NCBI RefSeq assembly: GCF_023156585.1
Contig: NZ_JALNMI010000001.1
Coordinates: 806,001-870,000 of the forward strand
Direction: 5' to 3'
DNA: 64,000 bases
DNA from: Subsaxibacter sp. CAU 1640
Lineage (GTDB): Bacteria > Bacteroidota > Bacteroidia > Flavobacteriales > Flavobacteriaceae
Made by a program: the position numbers and the translations under genes
Notes under the pieces: model-generated
What the model was told of the DNA's origin: nothing
Databases searched by the model: none
The model's input: only the letters and a program-made list of their open reading frames with translations
Shown here: one piece after another, positions 7,927 through 16,600 of the stretch
How positions within the stretch are numbered: the first letter of the stretch is position 1
Layout of the letters: the number at the start of each line of letters is the position of its first letter

Positions 7927-9891
7927 ATGAAACATATCATATTCACATTTACCTTGCTACTGTCGGCTATGACTTCAGCACAAATAGGTATAGGAACCAC
8001 CACACCCGACCCGTCTTCTGTATTGGAAGTATCAAGTACTACAGCAGGAGTATTGGTGCCAAGAATGACACAGGCACAACGACTGGCCATCGGCACTCCG
8101 GCAACTGGCCTTTTGGTCTATCAAACCAATAACACTGTAGGCTTTTGGTTTTACGATGGCACGGTGTGGAGAAACATCTCCACAGCTGCTGGTGGCGAAT
8201 TTCAAAGCATCGGTGGTATTATTCAAAATACGACAGATGTTGCCAATGACGATTTTGTGGTGGGTGACACGGATTTAATTGGAAGCGGAATAAAAATGTA
8301 TTTTGATAAAAGCAAGGGAGCATTTAGGGTAGGTGAATCTTACGGATCAGAATGGAATGATGTGAATGTCGGTATAGGATCCACCACAATAGGAGCTGGA
8401 TCAGCTCCTGGTAATTATAGTTTTAGCATACTGGGTCAGGCCAATGGGGACAGTTCGGTGGCGATGATGGGGGGAGAGACCAACAGCGAAGCGGCCTTTG
8501 CCTTTGGGGATTCGGCATCTGCTACTGGCGACCACGCCCTGGCCTTCGGCCCTCAAGCCCTCACCAATGGCGACTACGCCATTGCCATGGGATATGACGC
8601 CTCGGCAACAGGAGTGTCGTCGGTTTCGCTTGGAGACAGTTCCAGTGCATCTGGAGATTATGCCTTTGCGGGTACAGGTGGAGACGCATCGGGCATCAGG
8701 TCCGCGGCCTTCCATACGGGCATGGCCTCTGGGGACTACAGTTTCAGTGTCGGCGGTTTGGCCAATGGGAACAGTTCGGTGGCGATGATGGGGGGAGAGA
8801 CCAACAGCGAAGCGGCCTTTGCCTTTGGGGATTCGGCATCTGCTACTGGCGACCACGCCCTGGCCTTCGGCCCTCAAGCCCTCACCAATGGCGACTACGC
8901 CATCGCCATGGGATATGACGCCTCGGCAACAGGAGTGTCGTCGGTTTCACTTGGAGACAGTTCCAGTGCATCTGGAGATTATGCGTTTGCGGGTACAGGT
9001 GGAGACGCATCGGGCATCAGGTCCGCGGCCTTCCATACGGGCACTGCCTCTGGGGACTACAGTTTCAGTGTCGGCGGTTTGGCCAATGGGAACAGTTCGG
9101 TGGCGATGATGGGAGGCGAGACCATTGCAACCGCACTAAATTCATTTGCTTTAGGAGAAGATACTGAAGCTAGAGGGGTCAATTCTAGAGCATTGGGAAC
9201 GCAAGTGATTTCATATTCTTTTAACGAGACTGTACTGGGCTATGCAAGTGCTGCTTATACACCAATAAGCACAACAGCAAACGTTGGTACAGATCGACTG
9301 TTTGTAGTTGCCAATAACACGTCTAATAATGCTTTAACAATGCTAAAAAATGGCCGAATGGGACTTTCAAGAATTCCTACAACGAACTTATTGGAAGTCA
9401 ACGGCACGGCGTCCAAATCCACAGCAGGCGATTGGCTTGCCAATAGCGACAGCCGTCTCAAAAAAAATATTGTGACCTTTTCGGAAGAACAGGCATTGCA
9501 AAAGCTATTACAAATGAGAGGGGTCACCTACGAATGGAATGATACCCACACAGGAACGGCACGACCAGAAGGTATCCAATACGGATTCATAGCACAAGAA
9601 TTGATGGAGGTCTATCCAGAAAATGTCGAATTGGATAACCAAGGATTTTATCAAACGGCCTATGGCACTTACGACGCCATGTATGTACAGGCTATCAAGG
9701 CTCTAAACACCAAAATAGAACAACTGGAAAAAGATAATCAAGAATTGAAGAATTTAAACAACCAGATGATGACACTCCTTGAAAAATATGAACAGTTGCA
9801 AAACAAAGTTGAATTACTAGAAACAGCGTCATCAGATAAAGATATCATCAATACAAATCCGAAGTTAAGGACAGATATAAGTAATAGGTAA
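7927..9891 (+). CDS. Secreted YadA-head-like repeat protein with S74 chaperone domain
   Basis: I start at the ATG at 7927 because it directly opens a signal peptide (MKHIIFTFTLLLSAMTSAQ); the frame extends 9 codons upstream. The order is: signal peptide, a strand-rich domain common in flavobacterial surface proteins (IGIGTTTPDPSSVLEVS), Gly/Ala/Ser-rich YadA-head-like repeats with SxAxGD and AFG motifs, then a C-terminal peptidase_S74-type intramolecular chaperone (SDSRLKKNI, GFIAQELMEVYPE) and a coiled coil. S74 domains trimerise and often self-cleave in tail-fibre-like proteins. A trimeric surface fibre is the likely product. The middle contains two almost identical 107-residue units and the start of a third. 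Confidence 0.88.
   Translation: MKHIIFTFTLLLSAMTSAQIGIGTTTPDPSSVLEVSSTTAGVLVPRMTQAQRLAIGTPATGLLVYQTNNTVGFWFYDGTVWRNISTAAGGEFQSIGGIIQNTTDVANDDFVVGDTDLIGSGIKMYFDKSKGAFRVGESYGSEWNDVNVGIGSTTIGAGSAPGNYSFSILGQANGDSSVAMMGGETNSEAAFAFGDSASATGDHALAFGPQALTNGDYAIAMGYDASATGVSSVSLGDSSSASGDYAFAGTGGDASGIRSAAFHTGMASGDYSFSVGGLANGNSSVAMMGGETNSEAAFAFGDSASATGDHALAFGPQALTNGDYAIAMGYDASATGVSSVSLGDSSSASGDYAFAGTGGDASGIRSAAFHTGTASGDYSFSVGGLANGNSSVAMMGGETIATALNSFALGEDTEARGVNSRALGTQVISYSFNETVLGYASAAYTPISTTANVGTDRLFVVANNTSNNALTMLKNGRMGLSRIPTTNLLEVNGTASKSTAGDWLANSDSRLKKNIVTFSEEQALQKLLQMRGVTYEWNDTHTGTARPEGIQYGFIAQELMEVYPENVELDNQGFYQTAYGTYDAMYVQAIKALNTKIEQLEKDNQELKNLNNQMMTLLEKYEQLQNKVELLETASSDKDIINTNPKLRTDISNR
8440..9110 (+). 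repeat. 321-bp tandem repeat in the YadA-like gene
   Basis: The segment beginning gccaatggg recurs at 8440, 8761 and 9082, exactly 321 bases (107 codons) apart. The first two units are nearly identical at the DNA level, including third positions; the third copy diverges after about 40 bases. The near identity implies recent duplication or gene conversion, so copy number probably varies between strains. Confidence 0.92.
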
Positions 9892-10144
9892 GGAAGTATA
9901 GCTAGAGCCATTCTCCAAGTAAACTCCAAGTCAACACGGGTATTTTCTTACACACATAAAAGATAATTGTCATCAGAAAGAAAGCTATCACTTGAAGATA
10001 ACAAAGAAAAAAATGAGATGAAAGGCAATCGAAATGACATAGGATAACAATCTAATGATACTCAAACTACTGAAATACTTTGGATAAAATCAAATATTTT
10101 CGACAAAATACCAGAGTCTTGAGGATGCTTTGTGTGAAACGAGG
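9892..10144. other. Intergenic region between convergent genes
   Basis: About 250 AT-rich bases between the stops of two converging genes. No RNA gene, repeat or convincing terminator hairpin is seen. Confidence 0.35.
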
Positions 10145-10612
10145 TCACCAGATTCTCGGCATCCCATCAAAATACCCATAAAAAGTAGTTGAGCGCGTAC
10201 TGTCATAAAATGACTCCAAACTTAAAGCATTTGTAAACGCATCTTCTTCGTCTGGAAAAAGAATTCTCATTCTATCTATAAATTCTGCTTTACTATCACT
10301 TTGATTAACCGCATGCCTTACTAATTTCAAATAATCTAGTTTGGAAATACGAATGTTGTTATTGGCGGAAGCATATTCAAGAAAATCACTGTTCAACTTC
10401 TCTTTTTTGATTTCACTTCTAAAACGAAATTTGTCCTGCTGTAAAATATAACTGTGGTAATCAACAAATGTATTTCTTGGCGAAGTAACTTGCTCTCCTT
10501 CTATAGGAATTACTTGTGAAGGAGTTTTTGGTATGTCTTGAGCAACTATATCTAATGGAACCAATAGCCAGAAGACAAGGCATTTGAGAAAATTCTGGGT
10601 AAAATTCTTCAT
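10145..10612 (-). CDS. Hypothetical secreted protein (155 aa)
   Basis: 155 residues with an N-terminal signal peptide ending near LDIVAQ, followed by a Lys/Glu-rich, mostly helical soluble domain and an aromatic C-terminus. No known domain is recognised. It lies downstream of, and on the same strand as, the T9SS-related OmpA gene but is separated by about 220 bases, so a link is only possible. Confidence 0.7.
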   Translation of the reverse strand: MKNFTQNFLKCLVFWLLVPLDIVAQDIPKTPSQVIPIEGEQVTSPRNTFVDYHSYILQQDKFRFRSEIKKEKLNSDFLEYASANNNIRISKLDYLKLVRHAVNQSDSKAEFIDRMRILFPDEEDAFTNALSLESFYDSTRSTTFYGYFDGMPRIW

Positions 10613-10835
10613 ATGGGTGGTTGTTTATTTTAAACTATCAAGATGGTCTTAAACTAAAGACGTATAAAGATACAAAATGTTTCACAGGTGATGTGAAGCC
10701 CTATTTTATATTCGTGTTAAATCCTTATGGAAATTTTAAGACTATGTCACACGATTGGCATTCAGAATAAACAATCTGAAATTCCTATGAATTTAGGCAA
10801 GATGATGAACTAATCTTTATATAAGAAATCATTGA

Positions 10836-12704
10836 TTATTTCAATATCAAGAACTCACAACGACGGTTGATGGAATGTTCTTCTTCAGTACAATTGTCGC
10901 CACACTTAACCAATGGTTGACTCTCACCATAACCTTTGGAACGTAAACGACGTCTGTCAATGCCGTTTTCCACAAGATATTCCAAAGTGGCAGCTGCTCT
11001 GTTTCTAGAAAGTCGCAAGTTATATTCTTCTGAAGCTCTGTTGTCGGTATGTGCTCCCAGTTGTATTTCCATTCGGTCATACTTTTTTAACAGGTTAACC
11101 AAAACATCCAGTGTTCTTGCCGCTTGAGGCTTAATGTCCCATTTATTGAAATCAAAATAAATATTCTCTAATTCAATATAGATATAACCATCATCTTTAG
11201 TGACTACAATTTCTTCGGCATCATCATATGATTCTATTTCCAATTCTATATTGAATTCAATGCGACCATCATCATTGGTCACCAAATCTTCAACCGTTGG
11301 AATGTAGAAATCTCGGTAGGCTTCAATCTTATATTTGGTATTTGGTTCTGTATTGAAAATATACTCTGCATCTTCGCCAACCACCATTTGTCCGACAACT
11401 GTACCTTGCTCATCGAACAATGTCACTGTAGTTCCTGGCAATAAATTCTTACTGTTTTTGTCGCGTACATCTCCAGTAACAATAAATCGACGCGGATTTT
11501 CCTTTCTAGTGAATGAATATAGATTATCACCAACATCTCTATTGGATGACAAATACCCAGTCTCTTCATCTTCATTCAACACATAAGAGAAATCGTCCAT
11601 TCCGGTATTGATGGTTTCGCCAAGATTCAACGGTTTTGAATAAAAACCATCAAAAATTTTACTCATAAAAATGTCTAATCCTCCCAAACCTTGATGTCCA
11701 TCTGAAGCAAAATATAAGGTTTCGTCAGAATCTATATAAGGAAATTGCTCGCGATGTTTTGTATTGATGGTTGGACCCATATTCACGGGCTCGCCAAAAC
11801 TGTCGCCAGTAATATTAACGTAATAAATATCAAAAGAACCCATAGTTCCAGGTCGATCGCTTGAGAAATAAAGCCTTGTTTCATCTTTGTTCAACATAGG
11901 ATGCTGTGTAGAGAAAAGGTCACTGCAAAATGGCAAAACGGTCACATTGGTCCAGCTCCCATCTACCAACTCCGCTCTGTAGAGTTTCACTGTGGCAATT
12001 TCAACATCATCTATCAACACTCGTTTATCATTGGTTCTAGAGAAGTACATTGTTTTTCCATCAGAAGAAAACGTGGCATTGCTCTCGTGCGTTTTTGTGT
12101 TAATGCTATCTGAAAATGGTTTGATGTCCTTAAGTTCCTTATCGGGACTGACTCGAGCTTCATAAAGGTCGAGATAAGGTCTTTGGTTCCAATGATAGGT
12201 GGGATTTTCACTGTTTCTAAAGGATGCAAAGACCACTTTGTCTCCATAAAAATTCATTCCGAAATCACCTGTTGAGGTGTTTTCAGTCATCCGTTTGATT
12301 TCGTAATTGTATGGTACTATTTTTTTTAGATTTTCCTTGAATTTTTTAGTGTCAACAGCATAGCCAAGATATTTGCCCATTATTTTATCGCCTTCTTCAT
12401 AATCATTTAATGCTTTTAGCGTATTGGCATATCTAAAGAGCACTTCAGGAGGCACGCTATCTGTATAGGTCAAGTATAATTTAGTATAAGGAGTTTTGGC
12501 AGATGACATTTGGGAATTGTAATAGTAAGAATCACCCAAATTTTGAAGAACTTCTTGGGTCTGATCTAACTGCTGATACATCACGGCCGCTTCTACATAC
12601 GATTTATTGGCAAACAATGTGTTGGCTCTTTTGAGAGTAGCACGTTGTCCGAATCCTGAAAAGCCCGTAACCAATAAAAAAATAAATAGATATACTTTCT
12701 TCAT
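10836..12704 (-). CDS. OmpA-family protein with TPR and PD40 propeller (PorE-like)
   Basis: The frame extends to 12740, but I start at the ATG at 12704 because it opens a signal peptide (MKKVYLFIFLLVTGFSGFGQ) and leaves a 10-base gap from the PorP stop. Order: signal peptide, TPR-like helices (30-130), WD40-like PD40 beta-propeller repeats with YFSSDRPG-type motifs (160-400), a carboxypeptidase-regulatory-like beta domain (about 410-490) and a C-terminal OmpA domain with IYFDFNKWDIK and LGAHTDN that should bind peptidoglycan. This layout matches T9SS-associated PorE-type proteins. It is the third gene of an adhesin, PorP/SprF, OmpA operon and probably anchors that outer-membrane module to the cell wall. 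Confidence 0.92.
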   Translation of the reverse strand: MKKVYLFIFLLVTGFSGFGQRATLKRANTLFANKSYVEAAVMYQQLDQTQEVLQNLGDSYYYNSQMSSAKTPYTKLYLTYTDSVPPEVLFRYANTLKALNDYEEGDKIMGKYLGYAVDTKKFKENLKKIVPYNYEIKRMTENTSTGDFGMNFYGDKVVFASFRNSENPTYHWNQRPYLDLYEARVSPDKELKDIKPFSDSINTKTHESNATFSSDGKTMYFSRTNDKRVLIDDVEIATVKLYRAELVDGSWTNVTVLPFCSDLFSTQHPMLNKDETRLYFSSDRPGTMGSFDIYYVNITGDSFGEPVNMGPTINTKHREQFPYIDSDETLYFASDGHQGLGGLDIFMSKIFDGFYSKPLNLGETINTGMDDFSYVLNEDEETGYLSSNRDVGDNLYSFTRKENPRRFIVTGDVRDKNSKNLLPGTTVTLFDEQGTVVGQMVVGEDAEYIFNTEPNTKYKIEAYRDFYIPTVEDLVTNDDGRIEFNIELEIESYDDAEEIVVTKDDGYIYIELENIYFDFNKWDIKPQAARTLDVLVNLLKKYDRMEIQLGAHTDNRASEEYNLRLSRNRAAATLEYLVENGIDRRRLRSKGYGESQPLVKCGDNCTEEEHSINRRCEFLILK

Positions 12705-12714
12705 AGGTAGCGTT

Positions 12715-13659
12715 TTAGAAAAACCTTGGCGATTTATCATAGCCTTTATTAGGAATTAAACGATTGATATCAAATAAAATCATAATCTCGTGAGATCCTG
12801 AATTAAATCTTCCGAGATTGCTGATGGTATAATCATAGGCGTATCCCACTCGAAGCGATGGCGATATTCTAATATTTACCAATCCGCTGACGGCATCATC
12901 AAATCGGTAGCCTGCACCCACTTCCACAAAATTATTTATTAAGGTGTTGACGGTCAAATCTAAAGACAATGGCGCTCCGGCAACAGCTTTTGTCATAAAA
13001 GCAGGTTTGAGTTTTAAATTCTCATTAAGATTGAAAACATAGCCACCTGTCAAGAACATATGAAGTTCTTCGGCTCCAGCAGCAATGATTCCACTATCAC
13101 TATCGAGGTGTTTGGATTTTAAAAGATTGGGTGCAGAGAGGCCAACATAATATTGCTCGCCAAAAAAGAAAGCTCCAACACCAACATTTGGAAATGTTTT
13201 ACTCAAATTATTTGCAAATGCAGGATCGGGTTCCGGATCGGAATACACAAAGCCATTGAAATTGGTGCTGAAAAAGGTAGCACCAGCTTTTAGACCAAAA
13301 GACAACTTGTTCTTTTCACTTACAGGAATTATGTAAGCAACATCTGCATAGACATTGGTTTCTTTGACAACGTCGCCGATCTCATCGTGAACTATTGAAA
13401 GGCCACCTTCCAAACGGTTGGTTATAGATGTATGTCCAAAAAATGAACCGGTTTGAGGGCCTCCAACAGAGCCAACCCATTGTGTGCGATACAGAACTCC
13501 CAAATTAATGGCGCCAGGAGTATCTGTAGCATAAGCAGGATTGATGACACTCATATTATACATATATTGAGTGTATTGAGGATCTTGTTGGGCTAATGCC
13601 ATAAACCCCATCAACCAAATGAAAGCTTTAAAACTATATGCTATAAATTTTCTTGTCAT
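12715..13659 (-). CDS. PorP/SprF family type IX secretion membrane protein
   Basis: 314 residues. A signal peptide is followed by QQDPQYTQYMYNMSVINPAY, the hallmark start of mature PorP/SprF proteins, then a beta-barrel pattern to the C-terminus. In Flavobacterium, SprF is dedicated to secretion of the adhesin SprB, and family members are usually encoded next to a large type-B-sorted adhesin, as here. The adhesin gene ends 13 bases upstream and the OmpA gene starts 10 bases downstream. I infer that this protein is the dedicated outer-membrane partner for the 1665-aa adhesin. Confidence 0.95.
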   Translation of the reverse strand: MTRKFIAYSFKAFIWLMGFMALAQQDPQYTQYMYNMSVINPAYATDTPGAINLGVLYRTQWVGSVGGPQTGSFFGHTSITNRLEGGLSIVHDEIGDVVKETNVYADVAYIIPVSEKNKLSFGLKAGATFFSTNFNGFVYSDPEPDPAFANNLSKTFPNVGVGAFFFGEQYYVGLSAPNLLKSKHLDSDSGIIAAGAEELHMFLTGGYVFNLNENLKLKPAFMTKAVAGAPLSLDLTVNTLINNFVEVGAGYRFDDAVSGLVNIRISPSLRVGYAYDYTISNLGRFNSGSHEIMILFDINRLIPNKGYDKSPRFF

Positions 13660-13672
13660 AAAAACCCTTTCA

Positions 13673-16600
13673 TCATCTGCTTAAATATACCCTTCCTTGT
13701 ACAGGCTCTCTTACACCATCGTTAAACTCCAAAATGTAAAAATAAACTCCCACAGGCAGCACAGAGTTGCCCAGAGTTGAACCTTTTTTAGATTTTCCAT
13801 CCCAGTTAGGTGTGTCTTTATTTCCCTTGTACAACACATTGCCATATCTGTTGAAAATCTCTAATGTGAAATTTGGAAACAAGGTCCTGATGTTCGGAAT
13901 GTCAAAATCGTCATTTGTGCCATCTCCATTCGGAGAAAACCCATCCGGAATGAAAAAGTCTAATTCTTCACACATTTCTACTACAACTGTAACCTCTAAA
14001 CGCACCACACTTTCGCAGCCATTGCTCGTAGTAAGAGATGCATAGTATGTATTTCCATCAATCAATAACTCATCTGGTTGATAAGCATTTCCGTCTGTAG
14101 GGGCATCATACCAGGTTATTGTTTCTGTTTCAAGAATATTTGCTGATAACTCTTGAATAGTTGGATTGTCTTCTTCGCAGAAAGAATTGCCACCAGGGAC
14201 TGATGTTGGAGTTGGAGCATCATACACTTCAAAAGAGATAGGAGCAATAACCGAAACATCAGCGCCACATTGTGTGTCAACAGATATGAGTTGAAAAATT
14301 GTAACAGTTGTGTTGCCTGGGTTAACCAAAAGGGATGTTGGAATTGTAAAGTTTGTTGTACCACCAACAAAATTTACAGTTGCCATACCTTGAGCAGTAT
14401 TTACACCAGTTAAATCATAAACAATATCATAATTGCCATCGAGTAATTGAGTAGCATTTGAAATAGTTACTGCATTGTCCAATCCGAGACATACATTTTC
14501 AGCCTCGAGTGTTGCCCCTGTAGCATCAGGAGGTTGATTGATTGTTACAACAACTTGTGCCGATGAAGTTCCTCGACAAGGTAGCACAGCATCAACGGTG
14601 TAAGTATATGTTCCAGCAATATCCACTAAAGGATCAAATAAGCCTGTTCCGCTTGCCAAAGCAGGACTCCAAGTTCCACCTGCATCTGGAGTTCCGCCTA
14701 AAGCATTAAAGAGATCCGTTGCAGCATCATTATTACAAAAAGTTATGGCTCCATCTGTTCCAGCATTAGGGTCTAAAACAAAACTTACAGTTACAGTTGC
14801 GCTAGCGCTGCAAGAAGAGGTGCCATTGACTGTGTAGGTATAGATTCCAGGTGTATCAACCGCAGGGTCGAAGACTCCAGTTCCACTCGCCAGTGCAGGG
14901 CTCCAAGTTCCACCGCTTACAGGTGTTCCTCCTAAACTATTAAATAAATCTTCAGGCAAACCGCTTTCACAAATCTGTAGCGACCCATTTGTTCCCGCGT
15001 TCGGCGGAGGCAAAACCGTGACGGTCACCGTTGCGGATGCATCGGTACAAGGAGGCGTTCCTGAAACGGTGTAAGTGTATGTTCCTGCAGGATCAACGGC
15101 AGGGTCGAAGATACCAGTTCCGCTTGCCAGTGCAGGGCTCCAGGTCCCGCCCGTATCAGGCGTTCCGCCGAGACTATTAAAAAGGTCCACGGGCGAATTG
15201 TTACCACACAGAGTCAATGATCCATTTGTTCCCGCATTTGGTGGAGGCAAGATTGTGACGGTCACCGTTGCGGACTCATCGTTGCAGGGAGGTGTGCCAG
15301 CGATGGTATATGTGTATGTTCCTGGTGCATCGACCGCAGGGTCGAAGACGCCAGTCCCGCTTGCCAGTGCAGGGCTCCAGGTTCCGCCAGTATCAGGCGT
15401 TCCACCAAGGCTGTCAAAGAGGTCAACAGGCGTTCCGCTCTCGCAGAAGGTCACCGATCCATTTGTTCCCGCATTTGGCGGAGGCAAAACCGTGACGGTC
15501 ACCGTTGCGGATGCATCGGTACACGGAGGCGTTCCTGAAACGGTGTAAACATATGTTCCGGCAGGATCAACAGCAGGGTTGAAGACTCCAGTCCCGCTTA
15601 CCAGTGCAGGGCTCCAGCTTCCACCGGCATCAGGCGTTCCGCCGAGACTGTCAAACAGGTCCACAGGCGAATCGTTCCCGCACAGTGTCAAAGCGCCATT
15701 GCTGCCCGCATTTGGCGGAGGCAAAATGGTGACGGTCACCGTTGCGGATTCATCGTTGCAGGGAGGTGTTCCAGTGATGGTGTATGTGTACGTTCCCGGC
15801 GCATCGACGGCAGGGTCGAAGACTCCAGTCCCACTAGCCAGTGCAGGGCTCCAGGTCCCTCCTGTATCAGGCGTTCCACCGAGACTGTCAAAGAGGTCAA
15901 CAGGTGTTCCGCTCTCGCAGAAGGTCACCGACCCATTTGTTCCCGCGTTCGGCGGAGGCAAAACCGTAACGGTCACCGTTGAGGATGCATCGGTACAAGG
16001 AGGCGTTCCGGAAACGGTGTAAGTGTATGTTCCTGCAGGGTCGACGGCAGGGTCAAAGACTCCATTTCCGCTAGTCAGTGCAGGGCTCCAGCTTCCACCG
16101 GCATCAGGCGTTCCGCCGAGACTATTAAAAAGGTCCACGGGCGAATTGTTCCCACACAGAGTCAAAGATCCATTTGTTCCCGCATTTGGCGGAGGCAAGA
16201 TTGTCACGGTCACCGTTGCGGATTCATCGTTGCAGGGAGGTGTGCCGGTGATAGTGTATGTATATGTTCCGGGTGCATCGACCGCAGGGTCGAAGACTCC
16301 GGTCCCGCTTGCCAGTGCAGGGCTCCAGGTCCCGCCTGTATCAGGTGTTCCACCAAGGCTGTCAAAGAGGTCAACAGGTGTTCCGTTTCCGCAGAAGGTC
16401 ACCGAACCATTTGTTCCGGCATTCGGTGGAGGCAAAACCGTAACGGTCACCGTTGCGGATGCATCGGTGCAAGGAGGCGTTCCTGAAACGGTGTAAACAT
16501 ATGTTCCGGCAGGATCAACGGCAGGGTCGAAGACTCCAGTTCCGCTTGCCAGTGCAGGGCTCCAGGTACCGCCAGCATCAGGTGTTCCACCAAGACTGTC

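Noticed and set aside
8401-8877. 158-codon open frame on the minus strand inside the YadA-like gene
   Set aside because: It is an antisense shadow of the GC-rich repeat; its peptide repeats with the same 321-bp period and has no coding signature of its own.
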